DNA of 64,000 nucleotides. It comes from Microvelia longipes. Lineage: Eukaryota; Arthropoda; Insecta; Hemiptera; Veliidae. The position numbers and the translations under genes are program-made. The notes below the pieces were generated by a model, which was given only the letters and a program-made list of their open reading frames with translations, had not been told where the DNA came from and did not search any database. The number at the start of each line of letters is the position of its first letter. Position 1 is the stretch's first letter. The DNA is taken from positions 32,424,169 through 32,488,168 of the forward strand of contig JACMZG010001908.1 of assembly GCA_018340805.1 (NCBI GenBank). Direction: 5' to 3'. This document shows, piece after piece, positions 1 to 13,547 of the stretch.

Positions 1-1080
1 AAATTTTGATCATAATTATTTGGATATGCTTTATCATAGTTTAGGTATTTGAGGAAATATAATTATAATTACTATTAATGAATTCAATCGTCCAAATTTA
101 TACGACAAACAAAGTAGTTTAAGAAGTTTTGATAAAAATATATTTTTGGAATCTGATGTCTCAGTAGAATTGATCTCTTCCAACCTCGATTTCTATCTTA
201 TAAGAGTGAAGAATAATTGTGTATAGAAAATTCTCTAAAGATCGGTTAAAGTATCTTGTAAGAATTATTTTGCGGGTTCTTTAGCTCTAAAATAATTTTT
301 ATTCTGTGGAACATATTGTTTTATCACTAGACGTCTGCATATTAAGACTCTAGACAGACATGCATATTTAAGACATCTGCATAATGTTTTAAATAAGCAC
401 TTATCGTCCCTTACATATTTTGAGATATTGAATATCAGATTTACTGTCTTTTCTGCATTAGTTTTTGGTCATTATAATATATTATTTATTTATTTCGGGC
501 AAAAACTCATGTTTTATTTGCCTCTATCTAATTCTGTATTTAGCTATTATTTATTCAGTATTTTAGCAATACTGTAGCTTTTATGAATTTCCTTGTTAGG
601 CTTTTACGCTTTTTTTGTTTACTAAAAAATATACAACCTTAATGTTATTTTGTATTAAAGTGAAACTATCTAGATTTGACCCAGAGGTTTGTCTTAGCGT
701 TATGCTAACAAAAAATTACTTCAAGGCCTAATGTCTTAAAAAAATGTGTTAAGCCTAAGTACTTTTCGCTTTCTGTTGGATTTAGTTTCTCTTGGCAAAA
801 TTATTATTATTTATTTTCCCATGAAATAGTCTTATGGAATAGTAAATGAAAGTGTTTTAAAATCAGAAAAAGTATCCTCATACAAATAATAAAATAATGA
901 GAAAATATTCTCTTACTCTCAGTGTCACTAAAACAATTCAATTTTCTCCGACTTAAGCCGCTTTTTTGGAACAGCATTTAAATAATTGAAGTATTCCACT
1001 TACTTTTTAACAACTTAGTTTTTCTTATTCTTTAAAAGTTCTTACATATCTTTATTTATCGTGTATATCTTCTTTTTCAG
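1..1080. other. AT-rich upstream/5' intron region of FAR-A
   Basis: No coding sequence recognised. It ends in a pyrimidine-rich splice acceptor (CAG at 1078-1080) only 7 nt before the FAR-A start codon, so a non-coding 5' exon must lie further upstream, probably outside the window or unrecognised within it. Confidence 0.6.
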
Positions 1081-1087
1081 ATATACG

Positions 1088-1276
1088 ATGAGCAGCATAC
1101 AAGAGTATTTTGACGGAAAGAGCGTCCTAATAACGGGAGGCTCAGGATTTATGGGTAAAATCCTGGTGGAAAAATTATTGTACAGCTGCCCTGGTGTTCA
1201 GAATATTTATCTCTTGCTCAGGCATAAGAAGGGAAAATCGCCAAAAGAAAGAATAGAAGAAATTATTAATATTATG
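1088..1276 (+). CDS. FAR-A coding exon 1
   Basis: Residues 1-63, phase 0 end. Contains the start codon and the TGGSGFMGK dinucleotide-binding motif. Acceptor CAG at 1078-1080, donor GTAATT at 1277. Confidence 0.95.
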
Positions 1277-4200
1277 GTAATTACTTTTCATTTAATTTTC
1301 AAAGGCTAACAGTGTGTTAGATATAAACAACAATTAAGAATAATTTCGAAGTAAATTGATTAGTTGAAAAATGAAGCTTCTATCTTTCGTCCATAAATGG
1401 AGACAATTCATTAACATAACACATATAGCACTTAAAAAATCATTTTTTTTATCTTGTTCAGCTCCTCCTTTAATGCTTCTTTATCTCATCAAGCGTAACG
1501 TAACGTCATCCTTTCATGGGCCTCTTCAATTTGGGAAACAAGAAAAGTCACAGGGGGCTAGATCTGGGGAAAACGGTGGCTGCAAAAGCCAATTTTTGTT
1601 CCACAAATCTGGGCGTTTCTGGCAGATTGCTGCGTGCAAGTTGCGCAAATCACCCGTCTCATGCCCAAATAATTGATACAAATCGAATGGCTCGAGCCAA
1701 CCGTTATGTTTAGGTCCTCAGCAAATTCTCTTACGGTGATTCAACGATTGGCCAATATTATTTTCTACACTTCATTATTTTTTTCGTCTGTTATTGAAGT
1801 GCTGGGGCGTCCGCCACGCTCTTCGTCGTTCACATCTTCTCGGCCTTTTGAGAACATTTTGTACCATCGATAAACGTTGCTTCGGTCCAAGGTAGCTTCT
1901 CCGTATGCCAAAGTTAACATTCGGAATGTATCCTTGTACTTTATTTCGTTTTTCACACAAAATTTGATACGGGTTCTTTGATCCATTTTTTGAATAGGCA
2001 AAAATCGAATACGATCCAAAACACGTGCAAGCAAAAGCAGATGTCAACAATTAAGTGAACATTTAAAATGGCTGAGCTTGTCGAAATAAGTGAGAGACAT
2101 GAATACCAACATAAAGCCACAAAAAGATCGAAATTCGAATATAATTAACCCGCGAAGTAAGTATCGCAAAATTCAAAATTTGCGATACTTTTTGAACACG
2201 CCTCGTATATATTATTAGAGTGAAGACAAAAAAATCTAATAAACTGTATCTGGAAGTATATATAGATGTGCACATTTATTGTAAACACACTACAGCACAA
2301 ACGGCTGATTCGATTTCAGTCAAATCCTATGAGAGGAAGAACTGATTTGATTATGGAGATTTATTCTGATAATGAAAGTTCTCTACTTTAGTCCAACTGT
2401 TCGATGACTATAAAGAAATAGTTTTGGATACGTTGTGGTAGAAACAGTTATCATACATTTAACTCCAGTACTTCTCTAAGGAATGTATAACAAGGTTGTA
2501 TCATCTTCTAAGGTCTACGTTAAACAATGCCAAAAACTAAATAAAAATATCGCTACCCATATTTCTATAAAATAAGTTTATTTTAATGTTAGCCAATGTT
2601 AGTCTCTTTCAAATTTCAGAAGTCCGTTCATACCTTATTTATAAATACTGAAAAGTTTACCAAATCAATTTTCACAATTTTTTATTTAATTTTATTTATT
2701 TAGTAGTTTAAATAAACGTGCTACAAAATTCTGAAGAGAACTCAGGATTCATTTATTTTCTTTTGTGTAAATATTTGATTATTACATTATTTACGCACCT
2801 TATTCAGTCAAAAATTTCGTTCTTTATACTTGTTGGTGAAGGTCAGATGCAATGTTCATTCCTTTTGAATAAGTTATATTCATTAATTTTTATTCACTTT
2901 ACAGTACAATAATTAGTTTTTATGTTTCTTTATTTAATTTATTGCTAATTGAGCCCCTGCGATCATCAATCATTGATTGGCATTACATGGCTTTTATGTT
3001 TGTTGTGTTAATCATCTGTAGGATGATTTTGCAAATTATGTTAATGTGAATTTTGATGAGTTGAAAGTCTTACGTTTGTACTCATAAAGATGACTTACTA
3101 CTAAAGTATTGATTTTCTTTAATTGAATATCATACTTACGTTTCCCATTTTAGAGGTAAAAGTATTAAAATTGAAATGTTTTTTAAAGTTTTAGCATAGA
3201 AAATTAGTTAAATGTAACGGCTTCTGTCAACATGTTAGGAATCAGAAACTCCAATTTTAATTTAGGGTTTTGTTTACTATTTTTTTGCGAATTTCCAAAA
3301 GGAAAAATGAGCTTATGAGGTTGGGAATATAGAAGGGGGAGGTATTTTTTCTTGAATGGGGGACTCACTGAAAAGCACTCACTAAGGGCTGCGAAGCGCT
3401 TCCTAATGTGGAAGCCGCGTAGCGGTCATGAGGCCTAATGCCTCTCTTTTTGACTCTCCATGATACAACCTTGAAATCTAAGTCTCATTATACATTTTCT
3501 CTAATATTTGCTGTCGCAAATTTAGAGCTCTAGATTTGAAAATCTAAAGCTTATTTAAAATAACATCATAATACTTTAGACGAGTAGAGTTAAAAGGGTT
3601 TGTGTTGAACTTTAAATTTTCTTGTAAAACATCATTCTTTATGTGAGATCAACATTTTTTGAGGGAAACTCAAGGGATAAGAGGAAATTGTTAAGAGAAG
3701 CATTCATGACCTTTTATGTATGAAACTTTGAATTATCTACCCACATCAACCCTTGTAATCCTTTAGTTTTGCAGATATTTCAATAACTCTACTAAGCTTA
3801 GATGAAGTAAACTAAGTTTTGTAAATGATTTTACTTAAAATAATGTTTATGTTTTACATTAGCTTGTATCTTGAAACAAAGTAAAAAATTAGTTCTCGCT
3901 GAATCATGTTTTAAATATTTCAAAAACAAAAGAATAACCCTCAATTTTTCTGTTTTTTAATAATATTTAAAAACTTGTATAATTAACTTACCTACCACAG
4001 ATTTGTTAAGTTGTACATACTATTATGTATGTAATTGGTTCTAGCAAATTCAGTAGTAGTTTATTGCCAATTATCTTATGAATTCCTTAGCCAATCTGAA
4101 CCAGGTATTATTACCTTTTTTATTAAAAAACATTTTTTTTAGTTGCTTTTGGGTCATATATCTTTGTGTGAAATTTTGATGCAACATGTTTTGATGATGC

Positions 4201-7200
4201 TCATAGGGTTACACGAAGGATATAAGTAATAATTTCGTAGTTGCTTAAAATGTTCATACACTATTCTCTTTTTATCTGTTTCAGATTTTTAAGCGAGTCC
4301 GTGAAGAATGTCCAGAAAGATTTTCCAAACTAGTTGTTATTAACGGTGACATAGCATGCGATGGCCTCGGCATATCAGACGAAGATAGGAAAACTTTAGA
4401 AAATAATGTCGATATTGTTTTCCATAGTGCAGCCACATTGAGGCTGGACACTAAACTAAAAGAAGCTATAAACATGAATGTTACTGGTACCTATAGGTTA
4501 TTACAGTTGGCTGTGAACATGAAGAAGCTGAAGGTAAAGCTGTTTTTGTTTTGTTTACATCTTTTCCGTTTCTTGATGCTTAATAACTTACTTATTCTTT
4601 TTAAGTACTCCGCTTCATTGCTTTTGTATCTTTTATAAGAAAAATACATAATTGTAATAAAAAGTTGTTGCAAGTGCATTGAAAACGTTTTCGTCTTAAA
4701 CTTAATGTGTCTGTACATATTGTTAAGCGGTCTCAGTTTAGTCATCAGCTAATAGTGTATATCTCAGGCCAATAAAAATGGTACAGATCATGATTTAGGT
4801 AACAGTATGTATTGTGATATCAACAATGTTTAATTATTTATTGCCGTGAGTTGAGGGATTTACGACTATTTTATTAAAAAAAAAGCATCCTACTATTATT
4901 TAGATCTGTGGCCTGTTTCTGCTCATATTCTTAGCATAGAAGACATTTCACAAAGACAACAACATAATAACAATAAAGACTACATTGCAGAATACAATTG
5001 AATTTTTAGATTTTCCTCGTTGTCTTTTGGCAAATATTTTTAGTTTTTTTGTATGTTAAAAAGCGCTCTGCTTCTATACCTTCCCAACAGTCTCTTATTG
5101 CCTGATTGATTCGTTTTAAGATTATAGTTGGCTCAAGTCTGATCCCAGCCTCTTAGCGGAGATTTTGGACTACAAATTATGACTCATATTTCCGGCACTG
5201 CCTATGACGTTTGCCGAAAGCCGGCATTGCTGATATGCTTGTAAAAAATACAGACTTTGTAGATTATTCTAAATCTTGTTTACTGTTACAAATTATTTAT
5301 TTACTTTTGTGTGTTCATTTGCAGGGATTTGTCCATTTATCTACAGCGTTTTGCCACGTAGATTATGATGTGTTGGAAGAGAGGATATACCCTTTTATTG
5401 TAGATCCTAAATATATAATGGAGCTAACACAGTGGATGGACGATGAGACCTTTGAACTTCTTACACCCAAGTGAGTTTATCAGTTCATGTATTGTTTTAT
5501 CTGTAGTCTAATTATCTCTATTAAATTGAGATAGCATGCATTCACTCCGTGACAAAGATGATGATGACACTAATCTATTCCCGCTGGTTTTCATCAGTTC
5601 GAGCTGTGTTCGGTTTTCACCGAACACTATTCGAGTGTAGAAGATAAATACTACTTGACATTAGACTTAAGTTCTTCCTGAAGTATTAATGGAAAACTCC
5701 CTATAAAGAAAATTTGCATTTTTATCGAATTATCATTAGAAAACTACGTTAATAAGGTTCTTCAAATGACGTTAGTAGAGCGGCTTAAATAATAAAAATT
5801 CGCTAATACATGGTAAAATGTCATGTAATAAAAATAATATTAAATTATCAAAGCACCGAAGGATCCTGTTTTAATCGAATGATATCTTCTTTTTAATATA
5901 TTTTTTTGTATTGTACCGAACCTTGTTTTACAGAAACAAGATTGTGTTATCAGATGTGCTGAATTGTCCTGGTTGGATTTTGCAATTATCATTTTATATA
6001 TCTTAAAGTGATGTCTTCAGTAATATAAAAATACAATAATTTCTTGCTAGTTATTGTATGGTATTTAAAAAATCAACCAATCGCATTGTTATGTTTTGTT
6101 CACTAACCACGTCTCAGAGTAACTGGCGGGATTTGTTAAACGTGTTTGGTAAAGACTGCTAGTGGGGGGGGGGGGAGCACCCCTGTAATGTATGTGTTAT
6201 TGTGAGTAATTTTGATTCACCTGCTTTACTCTATAGAAATTAGACATGGTCAAGTCATTTCACCAGACACTATCCTTGGATACTTTTGTGCAACGTGTTA
6301 AAAGGGTTTTTATGTCAGATTTAAAACTAAATACGATTCTACTTTTAACATATTCTAGAAAATTCCAACTTAAATAAATTAAACTTGGTGTGACTTAAAT
6401 GCGTAATTCAATTACATCTTGCTTGTTTTATTAAGGTTGTTGTTTGTTTGGTTTGTGTTAATTGCGTTAGCTCGTATTCTTATGTTATACGCTTCCGTTT
6501 TTCCACTAACTTAAAGTATTATAAGGATGTTAAATAATTATTTCTACTTTTGAACACTATCCGCTACGAGTTCTTTAACTCTTGCACTGTGGGCGAATAT
6601 AATCGTCTGGTACTAAAAAACTGCTTAACATCTTAAATACTGCTTTTCACATATCAATATTTGACATTTTGTTAAGGTTTGAGTAACACAAAGCTTGTTT
6701 ATTAAAGTGAATGAACTTGTGATTTACGAACGCTACAAATATTTATTAATGCTACAAATACACTTTAATTGAAACGTTTATTAATACATCAAATACACGT
6801 TTACTTAGAATCAAATTACGTGATAGAAAAGATTCAATCAGAAAATGACGCGTATGAAATTGTAATATGTAGAGGGGAGGAGGGGATAGATTCCTTTTTT
6901 TTTCTTCCGATTTTTTTCATCTCGGATTTTTTTTTGAGTTTTGGAGAAAACAGAGTTTAAGCAGCTTAACTGCTCTATTGCAGTAGTTCTTAACCAACGG
7001 TCTGTGGAAAGATTTCGACTGATCCGCTAAAGTTTAGCGGATCAAATAAGAAATATAAACAAATTATGATATGTAAAATATAAAGATAAACTTCAAGATT
7101 ATATTTTTAAATTCTAAGAATTTAAAATAAGCTTTTGACGTCATAACATTACTTGGAATGTTATGATTTTTTTTCTAATAATTCATTTGAAAAAAAAACC

Positions 7201-10200
7201 TTCTTTCAAATAATTATGTTTTTTTTATCTCTTATATTATAACACACGGCAAAAGTCAACAGCTCGCCAAAATCTCAATGCTTAGAACCCTCTTTTTTAA
7301 CAAAAATAAACCCTTCTATTAAGTAACAAAAAAAATCCCTACTCTGGCAACACTGTTAAAGTCAGGTTATGTTTTGAATTTTATTGTTTGTTTTGATTTG
7401 ATATCGTATTTTTTTGTTTTAAAATTATTTACATACTTTTTATGTAGGAATATTGTTGTAACTTATACTGTTGCTTTAAATTTCTTCGGGAAGTATGACT
7501 TAAGTGGAGATAAAGTTGTTAATTTACGTAATACAAATGGATCAAAATAGTTTAATGATAAATGTTTATTTAAATCGTCAGTATAGTGTAATAGAATAAC
7601 AAATGATCCCACTCCCTTAAAATACTAGTGCGAATTTTCAAAAACGATTAATCGAGTTTTACTCGATATTTATACAAACAATGGCTGAACGACTGTAAAA
7701 TGACAAGATGTCGAATTATTTTGTAAACAAATGTGAAGTGTAATTTAGTAAATAATCTACTCGCGATGGTTAAAAACACTGGTAAACAAGGAATAAAAAA
7801 CAACATAACCTTCATCATGACAGGCAACAAGACATTTTCATAACCTCATCCGATGACGATAGTCGCTGAAGTAGCCCTAGCGGCCAAACGTTTCTTCGTT
7901 TGACATTTTTCGATGTATCGCAAGCCCGAAATACGTGAGTAATCAGATGCTGTTTTACGTCGTGCAAAAACAACGTTACTTTTAGAAATCAAAAAATGTA
8001 TTTCTCATTTTTTTTAGAAATAACTTACTGACTTTTTTCAGTCTGCAACAAATTTCAAGTACATATTTTATAACTGTTTTTTTCAACTGTTTTTAAAAAG
8101 TATTTATTAAGGTCTGCTCTTTGAAAATTGCATAAAAATGTATTTTATGCTTGTAACCCTCGTTCAAGTTTTGTTTTTCAACTGTTCCCCGAAAAATAGG
8201 TTAAGAACCATTGCTCTTTAGCAATAAGGGTTCTAGATAACATCGTGTTGGTTTGCTTATTGCTTACCTAAATTTAATATTTATTTATGAATTTGTCCTT
8301 AATTATCAGACAACTTGTAGCTTTACATAGCCCTCTTCTTTTCCCCCTTCACACAATAAATGGTGGTCGAATAACTCCTACAAACGATTTTTTTCTACTT
8401 CACTTCTGCTATTTAGAAATTCAAAATGAATTAGGGGTATAATCATGGAGATTATAAATTAATATAAATTAAATCCGTATTGATAATTAATACCTACATC
8501 AAGCTATCTAAACATACAAACTGATTCGTTATAATTATGCAGGTGCTTTTAAATAACGATTCAAATATGACTATCAATTTGAAGTTTGTGTACCTTCAAA
8601 TGCAGTTTCAAAATCAAGGACCGTTGTTACAAACAGTTTTGCAAGTATAACTTATTTATTTGTGTTTTATTTGACTCAAAAAGTAATCAGACTTCAAATG
8701 AGAAGTGAAAGTCATAATATAATAAGTTTATTTGTAAAAATAAATATTTCATAATTCAATCATCTCGTATTGTTCTTTATCCTTTATTATATTCTTCTTA
8801 CATAACCTAAGGTTTTAATATTTATACTATTATTCTTGTCTAGACAAAATCTGATAGTGATTTTGTAAATTTTCTTAATCTTAAATTTAATAGTAGTGGA
8901 CGCCGGTTATTAGGTTTACGGATATAGTTGTTTACACGGCAAGAGGGTGAAGAAAGTTTTACAGCTCAAGGCCAAGTTTTACATAAGGCGAAGCCGCAGG
9001 TGAAAACTTCATTAGCTCCCTAGGCTTTGCCGAGGATAAATAATTAAAATTGACTCCCGAGGCCTAGCCGAGAAAGATAATACGAGAACTGAAACTCTTC
9101 GATCCCTGTTGTATTCAATTTTACTAACGACTTAGATAATAAGTGGAATATATTTCTTATTAATTTTTAAAATTTGTTGATGATGATGGGAATGAGGAGT
9201 TACAATTTGAAGGGTTGTTAATAACGATTGTAGGTAGGGGGTTTTCATTTTTTTTTGTACACATTCTCTTTTTCATTCCTTACATTATTTAGAATTTGTT
9301 CGGTGACTTTGATTTTATTCGGCATATATGACTATATAGCCGCTGCATTCGATTTACGTCTCAAGGGACGTAAATATGCGTTTTACGTCCCTAGGGACGT
9401 AATTATGTGTTTTAAGTCCCTAGGGACGTAAAACACATGTACGGGGCCAGGTCGCTACATATGAAAACCTGATTTACAACTAAATGTTATTAACTGTTTA
9501 GTGTGATCATTTTAGCTGAGAACTGCCAGGAAAAATGATCGTTTATTGTAATCAAAATTTCTGTTTTTTCATCACTTTTGCTGAAAAAATATATCTTATT
9601 AAAAATCTTAAAAAAGGAAACAAAATTTGTTTCTAATAGATAAGAAGAAGGGTGTCCAACTCATTCTACTAAATAAACTGATTATATTGGTTACCATGGG
9701 TAACCATCAGTTAAATTGAATGTTTCAGTATTCTTAACTTAATTTTATAAAAAAGAATAACAATTTGTACTCAGAATGCATGTCACATTTTATCACCCTA
9801 ATTATATCTTATTTGTATTCGTGATAGCGACTTTAGGGAGGTTTTTTAAATTTTATAGTATGTTGACAATGAAAAATCTTTTGAGTTTAAATTAAAGATT
9901 AATCTTAAAATCTCTTTTTATTATGTCTAAACAAAGCAAATAGAAGCAATCAGTGGATAGTTTTACTGTTTTTTAAATTTTATAGTTATTATCGTTCAGG
10001 TAATTCAGGTATTGTTATCAAAATGATGATGCCCGATTTATTTATAGACGGGATCTGACAAGGTTTAAGTTTAACTTATATTCAATAGATCATTTGCTCG
10101 TTTTTTGCAAAAGGTATCGTTAAGTATACTTATTTGAACAAAAGTATTTTAGGAGATAGGAAAAAAATTGGCGGGTTTCTTGGCTGTGACTTCAGTGGTC

Positions 10201-13200
10201 TTTTAAACATGGCATAATGTTTCCTTTACATATTTTGTATCAACCATAGACATGTATTGCAAGAGGAGATACATTATCTGAATAAATTAAGAGGTTTGTA
10301 GGTCTGTAGATAATCTCACTATTACCTCCAAAAGTATGTTATGGTTATAATAAATTAATCAATAGGCTTTTCCCACAATACTTATTTTGTATTATGAAAG
10401 TTTAACTGCAGATGTTAATGTAATTATGTATTGTTTACATGATTATAATAATAACAGCAGGTGTTTTGGTTACTTTTCCAATATTTCAAAATTCAACCAA
10501 TCCAACTAATTCAGGGTCATAAAATACGACCGATTAACCTGACGACGACTTTTTCAAAGATAATAGTTAAACAAATACCTGATTTGAGTCCATTTGCACT
10601 TAAAAAGACGTTTGTTCTATTTTAATCAGAAACTAGCGCTTATAAGGTTGTTCGGATGACGGATCTTGAGGGGAGGGATCAATCCAAATTTGATTCCTAA
10701 CTCCAAAAATATTTAACATTACTAAGTTTACACACACACACATACACATACACACACACAGATATATATATATATATATATTGTTGTATTTATGTAATGT
10801 CTAGGTCAATAACCTCTACGATATCTGTTAGTAGTGCTTGAGAGTGGGGAGGTAGTATGGAATAGGGGTCCCTTCCTTTTGAGATAAAAATGGCTCCCAT
10901 GGCGAGTTTTCTGCGTTTTCGCAGGAAAGCCGTGAAGTAGTCTTCTTATAGTCGTATTTTTTAAGTTGCTTGGTAATTTTTCTCTAATGTATGATAGAAA
11001 ACTTTATGTGCAGTTGATAAAAGTTGGAATTTATATAAATATACTAAGATGCAAGATATAATTAGCTAAAATTGATTAACTATTACGAGATGTTTAAATT
11101 TTTATTTAAATTAGATAACTAAAAGAAGTTACATGTGATATTATATGAGCTGAAAGAGCATGGGAAAGTTTATATGCATTTTACACAAACTACACATTTA
11201 CCCCATATACCTTTAATACCTTAAACGCTAAAAGTTTGAAAATACTGTTATTTTCGCGTCGAAACATCTTAGTGCAGTTTTGTTAAGTGTTGAAAATAAA
11301 TACTTACTTACATTATAAAGTATAGATTTAAAGCTTTATTTCGGGTTAAGTAAGTTGCATATGGTTGTTTTGAAAAGAATAATAAGGCATTTCAAGATGA
11401 TAGATAAACATGACGTAATATGGTGACCCCGTATTTCACGACATTTCAATCTGGAGGTGAATAAAACCAACTGACTTTGAGAATCCAACCCGACTCTGAC
11501 ATAATCAATGCCTTTCCGTTTTTATCGAACCCACATCCAACTTTTCTGATAATAAACACATAATATATTCACTAATAAACTTTAATTTATTCAGCGGTTT
11601 TGTATAAATTATAGATTTAATAGTAGAAACCTGTATTGTTATAGTTTAGGAAGAACTTATTAATTTGTTTATAGCTGACGATTGAAGTAATGTTATCGAG
11701 ACCTAAAAGCAACACTGCTAAATTTGCCCGGGAGTCCTTTACTTCATAGATATCTATTCTAGAGGGAGCATACCCTATCTCATTACATGAGAGGCCTGAA
11801 ACATCTTTATGGGACTTTCAGGGCCTCTGTGTAACCTCATTGAAACCTCTTCTAAGAATGAGTTAATGTTATAATAAATCATACAAGACTTACACACAGT
11901 TACTTATTTTCAAGAGACAAAGAACATCCAAAATGCTGACTATGTAATGACTTGACATCTGTGAAGCACATACTGATGGATTGCACCAGACTTCAACAAT
12001 CACTTGAGCTAAACTCCATACCAGAAACCATGATTGAAATTCTTGGAGATGAAGAACGACATATCAAAAATTTGTTTAATTACCTTATCGAAAATGACTT
12101 CATAAACGAAATATAATCTCAAAAAATAAATAAATAAGTAAATAAATTAACATATAAATCAATAAATAAACTAAAAGGTACAATGATAACTAAACAATAA
12201 TAATCTGACATAAACATAACATTATACTTAACAAGGGAAATATCTACTTCTATCTACCCAGAACCTTATCAATTAACTGTATCTATCTACTATTAACTAT
12301 GTATCTATCTACTTAAAAATCTATCTATTATGCGTCTACATAATTGTAACTATGACTCTATGTAATCAATATCATTCTATATCATATCATAATCTATTTA
12401 TTCTATATATTCATGCTCACAGTTAAATTTGTTTTGTCATGTGTAGAGGTGCTAATGATATAATATTAAGCACCTTATTATAAATAAATAAATAAATCAA
12501 TTGTTTTCGGCCTCCCGCACATTCCTTGTATTTTTATTTGTATTTTTAACGCTCTACTGTATAACTTACTGAAAAATTGTACTGATTATTTTATTGTATA
12601 TATTAGCGAGGTGGTCAGGTTACTTTTTCGATGTTTAAAAATTTAACCTATAGGGCCTCTCTAGTATTATATCTCTATGACTCCTTCCGTTTTAACTAGG
12701 ATTTTTTATGAGAGTTTAGGGCACAGAAGGTTATGAAGACACACACAAGTATTAATATTAGGATTTTTATTTTTTTCTTTATTTTCACCACATTTTGTAT
12801 ATTTGAATAATTAACAGTAAAAATTAATAGTTTTGTAAAAAGTCACTTTTTTAGATGTAGGCTGTAAAAGTTGTAACTTTAGAGCCTGAAAACATATCTA
12901 AAACCCATTTATTCATTAAAATGTCTTAAAAAGTATTTTGATAACACCTACACCGTGAAAAATACTGTCCAAATAATTCACTTACCTACTTGGAAAAATC
13001 TTTTACCTCCTAGGGCCTAGAGATTATATTTTGAGATTATACCTTGTCTCAAAACATTTAGAGGCTTGAAACATCTTTTTGGGGCTCTCAGGGGATCTGT
13101 ATCATCAATAGTAAGTTTTAATGATAAATATTAGCTTATTTGAAAACCCTCTTGTTAAAGGATAAGCAGTTATGGGTTGTCTAGTAGGCAAACATGTGAC

Positions 13201-13490
13201 ACATACTCTTTTTTTATAAGGCTCAAACTTTCAGGAGAATCTAATGCTGATAAATTACACGGAACATGATTAATATACTGAAAAGCAAGAGTTTTTAATG
13301 CTCTGTTTTTTCTGGTATCTCTGTGAATCAACTGCGGCTTAAAATAGATTCTAAATCAAATTCTAACTATTTACGTTTTAAAAAGTTTATTCTTATTATT
13401 TATTGAATATTTAAAGGTTGACTTATTTTAAATAACATTTGCTAATTTTAATGAATAACCAAATTAAATATGTATATGTATATAGATATA

Positions 13491-13547
<57 letters not shown>

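Noticed and set aside
1061..1087. Upstream in-frame ATG for FAR-A
   Set aside because: A strong acceptor (polypyrimidine tract plus CAG at 1078-1080) separates it from the conserved start; FAR-B has the same arrangement.
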